Part shown: positions 45,966 to 54,794 of the stretch, one piece after another
Numbering within the stretch: position 1 is the first letter of the stretch
Layout: every line of letters begins with the position of its first letter
NCBI GenBank assembly: GCA_016709765.1
Contig: JADJMD010000009.1
Coordinates: 248,001 to 312,000, forward strand
Reading direction: 5' to 3'
Length of the DNA stretch: 64,000 bases
From: Ignavibacteriales bacterium
GTDB lineage: Bacteria; Bacteroidota; Ignavibacteria; Ignavibacteriales; Ignavibacteriaceae
The notes under the pieces: generated by a model
What the model saw: the letters and a program-made list of their open reading frames with translations, nothing else
The model's database searches: none
Told to the model about the DNA's origin: nothing
Program-made: the position numbers and the translations under genes

Positions 45966-46655
45966 ATGAAACTTTACATCGTTAGCACACCAATTGGCAA
46001 TCTTAAAGATATTACACTTCGAGCAATAGAAACTCTAAAAGAAGTTGATTTTATTTTGTGCGAAGATACACGAACATCAGGGAACCTTCTTAATCACTTT
46101 GAAATAAAAAAAGAACTAATTTCATTAAATGCTTTTAACGAAAATAATAAAATTGATTTTATTGTTAACAGAATTTTATCGAATCAAACAGCAGCTTTAA
46201 TTTCTGATGCAGGCACACCATTAATTTCTGATCCTGGAGTAAGGCTTGTTTCAGCTTGTATAAGTAATGGAATCGAAATTATCCCAATTCCTGGGGCATC
46301 TGCTTTAATTGCAGCATTAAGTATGAGCGGTTTACCTACTGATGCTTTCGTATTTGAAGGATTTCTTCCTCAAAAAAAAGGAAGACAAACAAAACTAAAA
46401 GAGCTAGCAGAAGAAAAACGCACGATAGTTCTTTATGAATCAACTTATAGAATTGAAAAATTATTAAATGAATTAAATGAGTATTTACCAAGTAGATTCC
46501 TTGTTGTTTGCAGAGAAATTACAAAAAAGTTTGAAGAAACATGGCGTGGATTTCCAAGTGAGATATTAGATAACTTTGATCAAAAAACTACTAAGGGTGA
46601 GTTTGTTGTTGTTATTGCACCGAAGGAATGGAAAGTTTTAGAAACTTCAAATTGA
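45966..46655 (+). CDS. rsmI: 16S rRNA (cytidine1402-2'-O)-methyltransferase
   Basis: About 229 residues from the ATG at 45966, which begins LYIVSTPIGNLKDITLRAIE as in the family; an earlier in-frame start at 45918 lies in the lat terminator. Other tetrapyrrole-methylase fold motifs: CEDTRTSGNLLNHF, AALISDAGTPLISDPGVRLV, IPIPGASALIAALSMSGLP and FEGFLPQKKGRQ. It methylates the decoding-centre nucleotide C1402. It converges with the RDD gene and overlaps its end by 9 bases. Confidence 0.94.
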   Translation: MKLYIVSTPIGNLKDITLRAIETLKEVDFILCEDTRTSGNLLNHFEIKKELISLNAFNENNKIDFIVNRILSNQTAALISDAGTPLISDPGVRLVSACISNGIEIIPIPGASALIAALSMSGLPTDAFVFEGFLPQKKGRQTKLKELAEEKRTIVLYESTYRIEKLLNELNEYLPSRFLVVCREITKKFEETWRGFPSEILDNFDQKTTKGEFVVVIAPKEWKVLETSN

Positions 46656-47384
46656 ATTTAAATAAGTATAATCCTTAACCACTTTATCTAAAAATAATAA
46701 GGCATTCATTTCACTTTGTACGCCCATTTTATTTGAAATTCCTTCCTTCGCTTTATCTAAAATATTCTGATATGAATATATATTAGTATTTTTTCTATGA
46801 TTAAGAACTTCCTTTATTATTTGAATATCCTTATCTGTAAGCAAACTTACTTGTGGAAATTTCACTTCGTAATTCTGGGATAATTTTGGAATAAGAATCT
46901 CTTCAAGTTTGACTTCATTTTTTAACTTGATGACTGTAGTATTTCCAGCAAGATCGCCTAGCCTCTGCCCTTTTCCATTAATAAGCATAGTAATTATTCC
47001 CACAGAACCGTAAGTAAAAAAAACATCTATTGGTTTTATCAACCATCTCAAAAAATAACTGCTTAGTCCGGGTTGTGAACCATCTAATTTAACAACTTTT
47101 GTTTTTAATATTTTTTTCCCAATTGATTGACCATTTAAAAACATCTCACAAAGAAAATCATAAAAGAAGAATGGCAGGTATAAAATTCCAAAGGCTGCTG
47201 TGGAATAATAAAATGCTGAGTTATAAAAAGCATTGTTTAATAATATTAGCACAAACATCATTGCATAAGCATAACCAAATAAAATTAACATATCAACAAT
47301 CTGCGCTAAAACACGGTCACCAATACTTGCAATGTTGTATTGAATATCTACATTTTGTGTGGTTTCAATCCCAATATTTTCCAT
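46647..47384 (-). CDS. RDD family membrane protein
   Basis: 245 residues. The RDD domain (about 20-160) has the Arg and Asp pair in ASIGDRVLAQIVDMLILFG, a second helix, QSIGKKILKTKVVKLDG, FFTYG and the end motif KGQRLGDLAGNTTVI. A soluble helical C-terminal region of 80 residues follows. The family's function is unsettled (some members are sodium/proton antiporters). It is the last gene of the seven-gene cluster beginning at 53468, one-base overlap with the DUF58 gene. Confidence 0.85.
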   Translation of the reverse strand: MENIGIETTQNVDIQYNIASIGDRVLAQIVDMLILFGYAYAMMFVLILLNNAFYNSAFYYSTAAFGILYLPFFFYDFLCEMFLNGQSIGKKILKTKVVKLDGSQPGLSSYFLRWLIKPIDVFFTYGSVGIITMLINGKGQRLGDLAGNTTVIKLKNEVKLEEILIPKLSQNYEVKFPQVSLLTDKDIQIIKEVLNHRKNTNIYSYQNILDKAKEGISNKMGVQSEMNALLFLDKVVKDYTYLNSI

Positions 47385-48715
47385 TAAATCATTCCCCGTG
47401 CTTTCAGCTCTAAATATTTATTAATTGTCTTTACAGAAAGCTGCTGTGGTGTAGTCAATATTGATTGAATGCCAAGCATTGCTAATTCTTTTTGAATAAT
47501 TTTTTTCTCAAATGAAAATTTTTCAGCTATTGTTTTGTTATAAATTTCTTCCAATGAATCAGATCTTTTATTTAAAACATCATCAAGTCCGGTATTTTTA
47601 AAGAATATAACAATCAGTAAATGAGACGAAGCTAAACTCTTAAAATATTTTAATTGTCTTTTTAATGAATTTGCAGATTCAAAATTAGTGTAAAATAAAA
47701 GCAAACTACGTTGTTTAATTCGGGATTTAATTACTGATGCAAGTTTTTCATAATCAGATTCAAGATATTCTGTTTGCTGACTGTAAAGAAGCTCAACAAT
47801 TTTCTTCATCTGCAAAGAATTTCTTTCTGCAGGCAAAACAGAAGTTACTTTATTATTAAATGTAATTACACCAGCTTTATCCTGTTTGAGCAATGCGATA
47901 TTTGAAATCACCAAAGAAGAATTAATTGCATAATCCGCAAGTGACATTTTATCAAAAGGCATTTTCATAGTTCTGCCAAGATCAATGATTGAATAAACCT
48001 GCTGCGATTTTTCATCAACATAATGATTAACCATTAATTGTCTTTTGCGAGCAGTTGCTTTCCAGTTTATCGTTCTGTAATCATCACCATTCACATATTC
48101 TTTGATCTGTTCAAACTCTAATGAATGACCAATACGCCTTATTTTTTTTACTCCTATTTCAACAAGCCGATCAGAAACCGCCATCAACTGATATTTTTTC
48201 ATTTGAATATAAGATGGATAAACTGCAACAGATCTATTCTGTTCAAATCTAAAGCGACGCGAAACAATATTTAATAATACTGATACATAAATATTTATAG
48301 CCCCAAATTGATATTCGCCTCTTTTTACTGGTCTAACATTATATGAAAATATTTTCGTAGTGGCTTTATCTATTTCAGAATTAATTTCAAAATCTCTAAT
48401 CTGAAAAACAAACGGAAGTTCATCAATAATTTTAATAACGGTTTTTATTGCATAATTATTTGTTAAGATAATTTTGACTTCATTATCATCTCCATTTGAA
48501 AGTCTTTCAGCCATTACCCTTTCAGCAAACAAACCTTGTTTAATTAAGAATAGAATTATCGTTTCAATCAGGATAATTGTTATAAAGGAAATCAGTATAA
48601 TCTTAGAAACAAAAAATAAGATTGGAAAGAAATATCCAAAGAAAAATAACAGCACAATAGAGATCGCCGATAATAGAAATTTTTCAGTAAGATAGAACTC
48701 CTTAACAACACGCAT
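47384..48715 (-). CDS. DUF58 domain protein
   Basis: 443 residues. Two N-terminal membrane helices (FLLSAISIVLLFFFGYFFPILFF region) precede a beta domain. The DUF58 core is RRIGHSLEFEQIKEYVNGDD, continuing YRTINWKATARKRQLMVNHY, then a VWA-like segment (VYSIIDLGRTMKMPF). DUF58 proteins are nearly always encoded next to a MoxR ATPase, as here (one-base overlap upstream). The pair is thought to act as a chaperone or insertase-like module for envelope or metalloprotein maturation. Confidence 0.9.
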   Translation of the reverse strand: MRVVKEFYLTEKFLLSAISIVLLFFFGYFFPILFFVSKIILISFITIILIETIILFLIKQGLFAERVMAERLSNGDDNEVKIILTNNYAIKTVIKIIDELPFVFQIRDFEINSEIDKATTKIFSYNVRPVKRGEYQFGAINIYVSVLLNIVSRRFRFEQNRSVAVYPSYIQMKKYQLMAVSDRLVEIGVKKIRRIGHSLEFEQIKEYVNGDDYRTINWKATARKRQLMVNHYVDEKSQQVYSIIDLGRTMKMPFDKMSLADYAINSSLVISNIALLKQDKAGVITFNNKVTSVLPAERNSLQMKKIVELLYSQQTEYLESDYEKLASVIKSRIKQRSLLLFYTNFESANSLKRQLKYFKSLASSHLLIVIFFKNTGLDDVLNKRSDSLEEIYNKTIAEKFSFEKKIIQKELAMLGIQSILTTPQQLSVKTINKYLELKARGMI

Positions 48716-49689
48716 TATCGTGGAACCTCAACACGATTCAGAATTTGCTGAATAATTTCATCAGTGGTTTTACCTTCCATCTCTTTTTCAGGAGTTAAAA
48801 TTATTCTATGCTTTAATGAAGGGAATGTAATTTCTTTAACATCATCAGGATTCACAAAATCTCTACCGCGAATTGCAGCCAGTGCTTTAGCGCCTGTCAT
48901 AATAGCGATTGAAGCACGCGGGGAAGCCCCCAAATATAAATCACCATTTTTACGTGTTTGGTTAACAATATTAGCAATATAAGCAACTATTTTTTCTTCA
49001 ATATGGATTGAACTTATCTGCAAACTAAACGCAGCAAGTTGTTCTTTTGTAAATATTGGTTGAATCATACTCAAGTCATTTTTTGATTTGCGATCATTAT
49101 ACTCAAGTAAGATTTTTGTTTCTTCTTCTAAAGTTGGATAACTCATTTCAATCTTAAAAAGAAATCTGTCTAATTGTGCTTCGGGGAGTTTATATGTTCC
49201 TTCATGCTCAATAGGATTTTGCGTTGCAAAAACTACAAATGGATTTTCTAATTTGTAAGTATGCCCATCCATCGTGATCTGTCGTTCTTCCATCACTTCA
49301 AATAGAGCTGCTTGCGTTTTTGCGGGGGAACGATTTATTTCATCAATCAAAATTATATTTGAAAATATTGGACCCTTTTTATATTCAAATTCGGAGGTTT
49401 TCATATTGTAAACTGATGTTCCAAGAATATCAGATGGCATTAAATCTGGCGTAAATTGAATCCTGGAAAAATCTGCCGAAATTGTTTTTGCTAGTATTTT
49501 TGCAAGCAAGGTTTTTGCAATCCCCGGAACACCTTCGATAAGAACATGTCCATCAGCAAATATTGAAGCAAGTAGAAGCTCAATTGTATAATCCTGCCCA
49601 ACAATAATTTTTCTTATTTCAATTTTAACTTTTTCAACTGATTCTTTTAATGACGACAAATCAGTTCTGTTACCAATATTATTTTCCAT
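48715..49689 (-). CDS. MoxR family AAA+ ATPase
   Basis: About 324 residues from the ATG at 49689 (a GTG two codons upstream is the alternative). Walker A is GVPGIAKTLLAK, Walker B is ILIDEINRSPAKTQAALFEVMEE, sensor 1 is VVFATQNPIEHEGTYKLPEAQLDRFLF, and the C-terminal lid carries LGASPRASIAIMTGAK. MoxR ATPases work with VWA/DUF58 partners to mature or activate protein complexes. The start overlaps the end of the DUF4350 gene. Confidence 0.94.
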   Translation of the reverse strand: MENNIGNRTDLSSLKESVEKVKIEIRKIIVGQDYTIELLLASIFADGHVLIEGVPGIAKTLLAKILAKTISADFSRIQFTPDLMPSDILGTSVYNMKTSEFEYKKGPIFSNIILIDEINRSPAKTQAALFEVMEERQITMDGHTYKLENPFVVFATQNPIEHEGTYKLPEAQLDRFLFKIEMSYPTLEEETKILLEYNDRKSKNDLSMIQPIFTKEQLAAFSLQISSIHIEEKIVAYIANIVNQTRKNGDLYLGASPRASIAIMTGAKALAAIRGRDFVNPDDVKEITFPSLKHRIILTPEKEMEGKTTDEIIQQILNRVEVPR

Positions 49690-50860
49690 AAGCACCTGTT
49701 TTAGTGTAAAAGTTTTCTATAAAATTATTTAATTCTATTAAGGTTACTTGTTTTATTGATTTAGAAATTGAAACCAGATTTATTAAATCAAACATTTTTT
49801 TAATTTCTTTTCGTTCCACATAACTTTTTTCGGATAATTGAGCAATCAATACATCATTTAACTGTATTGTCTTCACAGAATATTTTGTTCTCAGATAATC
49901 TAAGAAATAAGTGATTTTTTTTTCTGCAATATTTTTGTGATTGGATTGTTTGTAATAAAGATTACCAACTGTGTTTACAAACTCCATTGTGGTATTTGCT
50001 AAAGGCTTTATTAATGGAATAATACGCTGATCTCGTCTTCCTTTAAAGATCACAAAAAAGATTAATGAAACTAGCAAAGTAAAATAAGCCCATTTTAGTG
50101 AAGGCTGACTTAAAATAAATCTGATCGGTGAACTTTGATATTTATTCGCTTCTTTATAGTATTCATCCCAAATTACATCTCTCAATTTTAGATATGACAA
50201 ACTTTTAAATATATAATCTCTATCTGCTTTTAATAAATTATAATTAGTGAAGATATTTGGGATGGTACTCAGATATAAATTTCCTTTTCCAAAATTTACT
50301 TTAATAAAATTAACATCATCATTATTATTTGTACCTAGTACAATTACTTTACTAGTATCAAAAGATGTAAAATAGTGATTATAGTTTCCTTTCGTAAAAC
50401 AGTAGTCAGTTTCTCGCAAAAGATTAGGATTTGAAATATTTACTTTAATTGAATCATATCCGCCAAAAAAAGAATAATTTGTGGATAGTTTTAAAGTATC
50501 TGTAATAAATTTTCCAAAGATATTTGCTGCAATAAAAATATCGTTACCACTATTTAGTAATCCTTTTAAAACTTTTGCATCAAGATCATCTGGTTCAAAA
50601 CTGCGGCAGATAATTATGATGTTTTTATTTTCAATTTTTCTTTCGCGAGTGATATTATAAAATGGAAGATTTGTTGATTCTATATTTTGATTCGGAAATA
50701 AATCCTTAAGTGTTTCATACAAAAGATAAGAGCCGTAGGGTATTTTATCATTCTTAGAATAAGTTGGATTCCAATCTGTCGGCTCAGGAGTAACAAGTTT
50801 CACTAAAACTAATATTATAAATACGATAGTAACGGGAAGTATAAATTTTAGATTTTTCAT
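49679..50860 (-). CDS. DUF4350 domain membrane protein
   Basis: 393 residues. An N-terminal helix (LKFILPVTIVFIILVLVKL) is followed by a periplasmic DUF4350 region: PYGSYLLYETLKDLFPNQNI, IIICRSFEPDDLDAKVLKGLLNSGNDIFIAANI. A second helix (WAYFTLLVSLIFFVIF) and a cytoplasmic helical tail follow. The domain looks like a degenerate glutamine-amidotransferase/DUF4159-type fold and lacks catalytic residues. It is third from last in the operon before the MoxR-DUF58-RDD end, with which such proteins regularly occur. Confidence 0.8.
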   Translation of the reverse strand: MKNLKFILPVTIVFIILVLVKLVTPEPTDWNPTYSKNDKIPYGSYLLYETLKDLFPNQNIESTNLPFYNITRERKIENKNIIIICRSFEPDDLDAKVLKGLLNSGNDIFIAANIFGKFITDTLKLSTNYSFFGGYDSIKVNISNPNLLRETDYCFTKGNYNHYFTSFDTSKVIVLGTNNNDDVNFIKVNFGKGNLYLSTIPNIFTNYNLLKADRDYIFKSLSYLKLRDVIWDEYYKEANKYQSSPIRFILSQPSLKWAYFTLLVSLIFFVIFKGRRDQRIIPLIKPLANTTMEFVNTVGNLYYKQSNHKNIAEKKITYFLDYLRTKYSVKTIQLNDVLIAQLSEKSYVERKEIKKMFDLINLVSISKSIKQVTLIELNNFIENFYTKTGAYGK

Positions 50861-50862
50861 TC

Positions 50863-51690
50863 TTACACTGTTTCCAAAAAAGAATTAAAATCTGAATAAC
50901 TATTTTGTAACTGATTATATGAAGTTTGATCAATCTCAAATTCGCCATACCATATATATTCAAAATCCAAAGTAATATTATTGAATTTTTCTTTTAGAGT
51001 TGAGTACTTTATTTCATTTATAAATTCGTTATTTGTTTTATCAGTTTTCCAATTGATAATCTTTTTATCAGAAAGAATTTTTAATGTTCTTAAATAATTT
51101 AATCTTATTGCATATCTAAAATTCTTATTAGCGATCGCATCTTCAATCATTTTTTCATAATCTAAAGAGTGAATATTTTCCAATGATTCCGAAACATTAA
51201 GTTGACTATTCTTTTTAATTGAAATCAACAATCCTTTAAACTCAGATCTGTAAAATCCAAAAATAATTGCGGTTACTGCAAGCGCAATTAAAATGTACAT
51301 GAAAATATCCCACGCCGTATAATAAGAATCGTATTGAGTTAACTTAGCAAATTGTCTGCTGAGCCAATCCATCAATCTTTCCCAAAGTGTTTTAGAGTAT
51401 TCGGGATCCTCAAAATATTTAAAGTCTTTGTCCTTTAGATGGATTAAAATCGTTGCTGAGTCAACAGAACGAAAAATTATATCAGAAGAATCATATTGGA
51501 GTGGAATATGAATTATGTGTTTGATATGTGAATTTTTAGTACTAGAGTCAACAACATCTACTTGCTGAAATGAATTATAATTGTCCCCATTTTCTGGTTT
51601 TGCAGGAGATGCGCCTTGGGCAAAATTGGTACCCACCAAAACAGTATTACAAAGCAACAGAATGATTGATATGAATTTAAATCGATTCAA
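50863..51690 (-). CDS. DUF4129-type membrane protein
   Basis: 275 residues. A signal peptide (FKFISIILLLCNTVLVGTNFAQG), an extracytoplasmic region with a conserved WERLMDWLSRQF segment, and one membrane helix (WDIFMYILIALAVTAIIFGFY) are followed by a cytosolic DUF4129 tail. The tail contains YEKMIEDAIANKNFRYAIRLNYLRTL, continuing KILSDKKIINWKTDKTNNEFINE, which is diagnostic for the family. The start is TTG, overlapping the upstream membrane gene by 14 bases. It likely forms a membrane complex with the DUF4350 and MoxR proteins. Confidence 0.8.
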   Translation of the reverse strand: MNRFKFISIILLLCNTVLVGTNFAQGASPAKPENGDNYNSFQQVDVVDSSTKNSHIKHIIHIPLQYDSSDIIFRSVDSATILIHLKDKDFKYFEDPEYSKTLWERLMDWLSRQFAKLTQYDSYYTAWDIFMYILIALAVTAIIFGFYRSEFKGLLISIKKNSQLNVSESLENIHSLDYEKMIEDAIANKNFRYAIRLNYLRTLKILSDKKIINWKTDKTNNEFINEIKYSTLKEKFNNITLDFEYIWYGEFEIDQTSYNQLQNSYSDFNSFLETV

Positions 51691-52510
51691 TTTTATTCAA
51701 TAATCCTTTGGCTTCTTTCTGTTCAACAAGACTGAAATAATGAAATGCAATTCCAACAAAACTAATTGAATAAAATAAAAAGTTTAACGATGCGATAATT
51801 GTGGTAATTATAAAAATAATTTCTGTTGTACTATTCATTCCATTTCCATCAATAGAATTAAATGCCACAAAAAACATTGCTATGTACTGAGGAATTTGAA
51901 ATAAAAATCCCATGAAGCCTTGAATTAACCCTAATACAATTAATAGACCAAAAGTGAACCACCATTTATTTTTTATAAGATAAAAACATCGGCTCATTGC
52001 ATCAAAAAAACCTTTGTTTTCATTTATTGCAACAATATAAATTATCATTAACGCAACGCTCACATAAATTCCTGGGATTATTAAAAGTATTGATGCAAAT
52101 ATCGTTACTACTGTATAACCAATACTTAAAAGAATAATTTTTAAGATATTGCTCTTAGCAATATTCCATACTTCGTCAACTTGTATCTCTGATTCATCTT
52201 CTTTTCTAATGTAAATTACGATAAACGAATAGACAGTATTAATAAGCATTAACATAGTAAGAGATGCAGCCAAGATGTATAATCCAATTGACATACCGAA
52301 TTGGCTAAGCGACGTAGAAGTTGGAACGAATGAAAACATTTCTTTTTGATAAAGTCCGCCAAAAATGCCAGTTAGTAATATAAATGGACCGACTAAAAAT
52401 ATTAACGACTTAGCTAATTGTTTAAAGTTTTCTCTAAGAAATTCAAATGTGGCACTGAGGATTTGTCCAAAATCTCTATACAGCTGGAACTCAATTTTCT
52501 TTGGATTCAT
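51677..52510 (-). CDS. multi-pass membrane protein of the MoxR cluster
   Basis: 277 residues with about six membrane helices. Helices 3-4 contain ILLIIPGIYVSVALMIIYIVAI and are followed by KGFFDAMSRCFYLIKNKWWFTFG, an arrangement seen in membrane domains of glycerophosphodiesterases and DUF975-like proteins. No catalytic domain is attached. It overlaps both neighbours (20 and 14 bases) and is therefore a fixed member of the operon. The function is unknown, perhaps a membrane scaffold. Confidence 0.75.
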   Translation of the reverse strand: MNPKKIEFQLYRDFGQILSATFEFLRENFKQLAKSLIFLVGPFILLTGIFGGLYQKEMFSFVPTSTSLSQFGMSIGLYILAASLTMLMLINTVYSFIVIYIRKEDESEIQVDEVWNIAKSNILKIILLSIGYTVVTIFASILLIIPGIYVSVALMIIYIVAINENKGFFDAMSRCFYLIKNKWWFTFGLLIVLGLIQGFMGFLFQIPQYIAMFFVAFNSIDGNGMNSTTEIIFIITTIIASLNFLFYSISFVGIAFHYFSLVEQKEAKGLLNKIESI

Positions 52511-53468
52511 TTACTTCTCTCCTGCTTAATTTTGTTGGATAAATAACAACATACCAAATAATAAAAGATAATGATGAAATAATAATGGTCAGATTTATAA
52601 ACACCTGCATTTTAGTGTATCGAGTAACAAATGATTCAAGAAATCCTGCAATAATAAAAAGAGGAATTAAACCAATAATAATTTTAACTCCATCTTTTGC
52701 GGCAATTAAAAATGATTGTCTTCTTGAATAAGTTTTTGGAAATAAAATACTGTTACCCAAAATTAATCCTGCAGCCCCAGCAATAATGATAGATGATATT
52801 TCAATCGTTCCGTGAATCCAAATTATGGATAATGATTTAAATAATAAATTACGTTCAAAGAAAAAATGATGAAAGGTTCCGAGCATAATTCCATTGTAAA
52901 GTAAAAGCATAACAGTACCTACTGAAAGCAGCAAGCCTGACATAAATGTATAAAATGAAACTCGAATATTATTAAATGTTATTCCCATAAACATATCAAC
53001 ACCATTCATCTTTTTATAAACTGCAAGAGGGTCCCCCTGATCAATGTTTTCAAGCGTCATGTTAACATAACTATCACCAAGAATCAATCGAACAAAACCG
53101 GTATCACCCGCTGATGAAACAATGCCAATTACAACTGCAACAAAAAATATAATGAATGAAATCAATAATTCTTTTCTTCTTGCATAAAATATTTCAGGTA
53201 GCTCATATTTCCAGAATGAAATTATTCTGCTACCCTTTTCTTTTTTATTTTTGTAAACAGATTGATGAACTTTTGAAGTAAGGCTATTTAAATATTGAGT
53301 TGTTTTGCTTTGAGAATAAAATGTTTTTGAATACGAAAGATCATCAGTTAACTGGATGAATAATTCAGCTAACTTATCTGGATCTTTAAACGATGTCTTT
53401 TTTGAAAGGAATAATTCTACTTCCCGCCATCGTTCGGAATTATTTTTTATGAATTGTACTTCTTTCAA
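52491..53468 (-). CDS. SpoIIM-like (DUF95) membrane protein
   Basis: 325 residues. An N-terminal helical cytosolic part (ERWREVELFLSKKTSFKDP) is followed by the SpoIIM/DUF95 domain. The domain has FARRKELLISFIIFFVAVVIG, NNIRVSFYTFMSGLLLSVGTV, FLFKSLSIIWIHGTIEISSI variants and IIAGAAGLILGNSILFP. In sporulators SpoIIM is part of the engulfment machinery; in non-sporulating bacteria DUF95 proteins recur next to RDD and MoxR genes. The start is TTG, 14 bases after apt. It opens the seven-gene membrane cluster. Confidence 0.85.
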   Translation of the reverse strand: MKEVQFIKNNSERWREVELFLSKKTSFKDPDKLAELFIQLTDDLSYSKTFYSQSKTTQYLNSLTSKVHQSVYKNKKEKGSRIISFWKYELPEIFYARRKELLISFIIFFVAVVIGIVSSAGDTGFVRLILGDSYVNMTLENIDQGDPLAVYKKMNGVDMFMGITFNNIRVSFYTFMSGLLLSVGTVMLLLYNGIMLGTFHHFFFERNLLFKSLSIIWIHGTIEISSIIIAGAAGLILGNSILFPKTYSRRQSFLIAAKDGVKIIIGLIPLFIIAGFLESFVTRYTKMQVFINLTIIISSLSFIIWYVVIYPTKLSRREVNESKEN

Positions 53469-53482
53469 TATTGGATTTATTT

Positions 53483-54007
53483 TTAATCTTCATTCATATA
53501 ATCAACAATCGATCGGACATCATAAGATTTTAATTTATCACGACCTTTTAAAAATGATAATTCAACAATAAAAGATACCTGAACAATTTCACCACCAAGT
53601 TGTTCAATCAACTGGCAAACAGCATTCATTGTGCCGCCAGTAGCAAGTAAATCATCATGCACCAATACTTTATCTCCCGGCTGGATTGCATCTATGTGCA
53701 TTTCAAGTTTGTCTTCGCCATACTCAAGCGAATATGAAATTGAAACTTTTTCTGCAGGTAGTTTTCCCGGTTTGCGAACAGGAATAAAACCACAATTAAG
53801 TTTATGTGCAAGTGGAGAACCAAAAATAAACCCTCGTGACTCAATTCCAACTACTTTATCTATCTTTTTCCCTTTCGTAAAACTTAGAAGTTGCTCTAAC
53901 GTATAATTAAAAGCTTCAGGATTTTTGAGAAGAGTAGTTATGTCACGAAACATAATCCCCTGTTTTGGAAAATCATTTACATTTCTGATATGGGATTTTA
54001 AATCCAT
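53483..54007 (-). CDS. apt: adenine phosphoribosyltransferase
   Basis: 174 residues. The PRPP-binding signature is KVLVHDDLLATGGTM. N-terminal IRNVNDFPKQGIMFRDITTLL and VVGIESRGFIFGSPLAHKL are characteristic of Apt. It salvages adenine to AMP with PRPP. It is adjacent to the enoyl-CoA hydratase gene upstream (stop and start abut) and to the SpoIIM-like gene downstream; the association looks like operon packing rather than function. Confidence 0.95.
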   Translation of the reverse strand: MDLKSHIRNVNDFPKQGIMFRDITTLLKNPEAFNYTLEQLLSFTKGKKIDKVVGIESRGFIFGSPLAHKLNCGFIPVRKPGKLPAEKVSISYSLEYGEDKLEMHIDAIQPGDKVLVHDDLLATGGTMNAVCQLIEQLGGEIVQVSFIVELSFLKGRDKLKSYDVRSIVDYMNED

Positions 54008-54760
54008 TTATTTATCCTTGCTAAGAAAATTATCAATCCCATTTTTAAAATCTTCTGTAGATCTGCTTATTGTATTTAATCCAACACAATAGTTTACTGC
54101 ATCACATACAGAAAGATTTGAAATATTATTTATCATTTCTTTTGTAAGTCTCAAACTTTCCACAGAATTTTTATTAATTTTTTCAGCAAGACTGATAGAT
54201 TCATCTAAAACATTTTCGACCAAATAATTTACAAATCCAATCTCATATGCTCTTTGTCCTGAGATAATTTCACCATCCATTAACAATTGTTTAGCCAAAC
54301 CTTCTCCAACTTTTTTAATTAAAAAGATAGAAACGATGGCAGGAATGAATCCAATTTTTACTTCGCTGTAGCCAAATTTACTTTTTTCAGGATGTGCAAG
54401 GATAAAATCACAAACAGATGCTAGTCCGCAGCCGCCCGCAATTGCTGATCCGTTTACTGCCGCAATCGTTGGTTTTGGATATTCATAAATCGATACAAAT
54501 AACTCTGCTAGTGATTTTGAATCATTGTAATTTTCAATTGTGGAGTTACTCGATAGGCTCTTAAGATATTCTAAATCAGCTCCGGCACAAAATGAATTTC
54601 CTTCCCCAGTAATTATTATAGATTTAATATTATCATTATTTTTGAATTCAATTAGCTTATCTTTTAGATTTTTAATTAAAGTAGGATTTAAAGCATTTCG
54701 TTTTTCTGGTCGTGCAAGAAATATTATTCCAGCATTATTTATTATTTTTGATTTTATCAT
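54008..54760 (-). CDS. enoyl-CoA hydratase/isomerase family protein
   Basis: 250 residues, crotonase fold: AIIFLARPEKRNALNP-like start, oxyanion-hole segment GEGNSFCAGADLEYL, and GSAIAGGCGLASVCDFILAH with FGYSEVKIGFIPAI. The Glu following GYSEV corresponds to one catalytic position; the other hydratase Glu is not clear. Placed 34 bases after the E2 gene, it may act in branched-chain acyl-CoA degradation together with the dehydrogenase complex (inference). Confidence 0.85.
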   Translation of the reverse strand: MIKSKIINNAGIIFLARPEKRNALNPTLIKNLKDKLIEFKNNDNIKSIIITGEGNSFCAGADLEYLKSLSSNSTIENYNDSKSLAELFVSIYEYPKPTIAAVNGSAIAGGCGLASVCDFILAHPEKSKFGYSEVKIGFIPAIVSIFLIKKVGEGLAKQLLMDGEIISGQRAYEIGFVNYLVENVLDESISLAEKINKNSVESLRLTKEMINNISNLSVCDAVNYCVGLNTISRSTEDFKNGIDNFLSKDK

Positions 54761-54794
54761 CTGATAAATTAAATATTATAATTTTCACTTTCAC

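Noticed and set aside
46647..46655. Overlap of rsmI and the RDD gene as a frameshift
   Set aside because: Both proteins have normal ends; a 9-base convergent overlap is unremarkable in this compact region.
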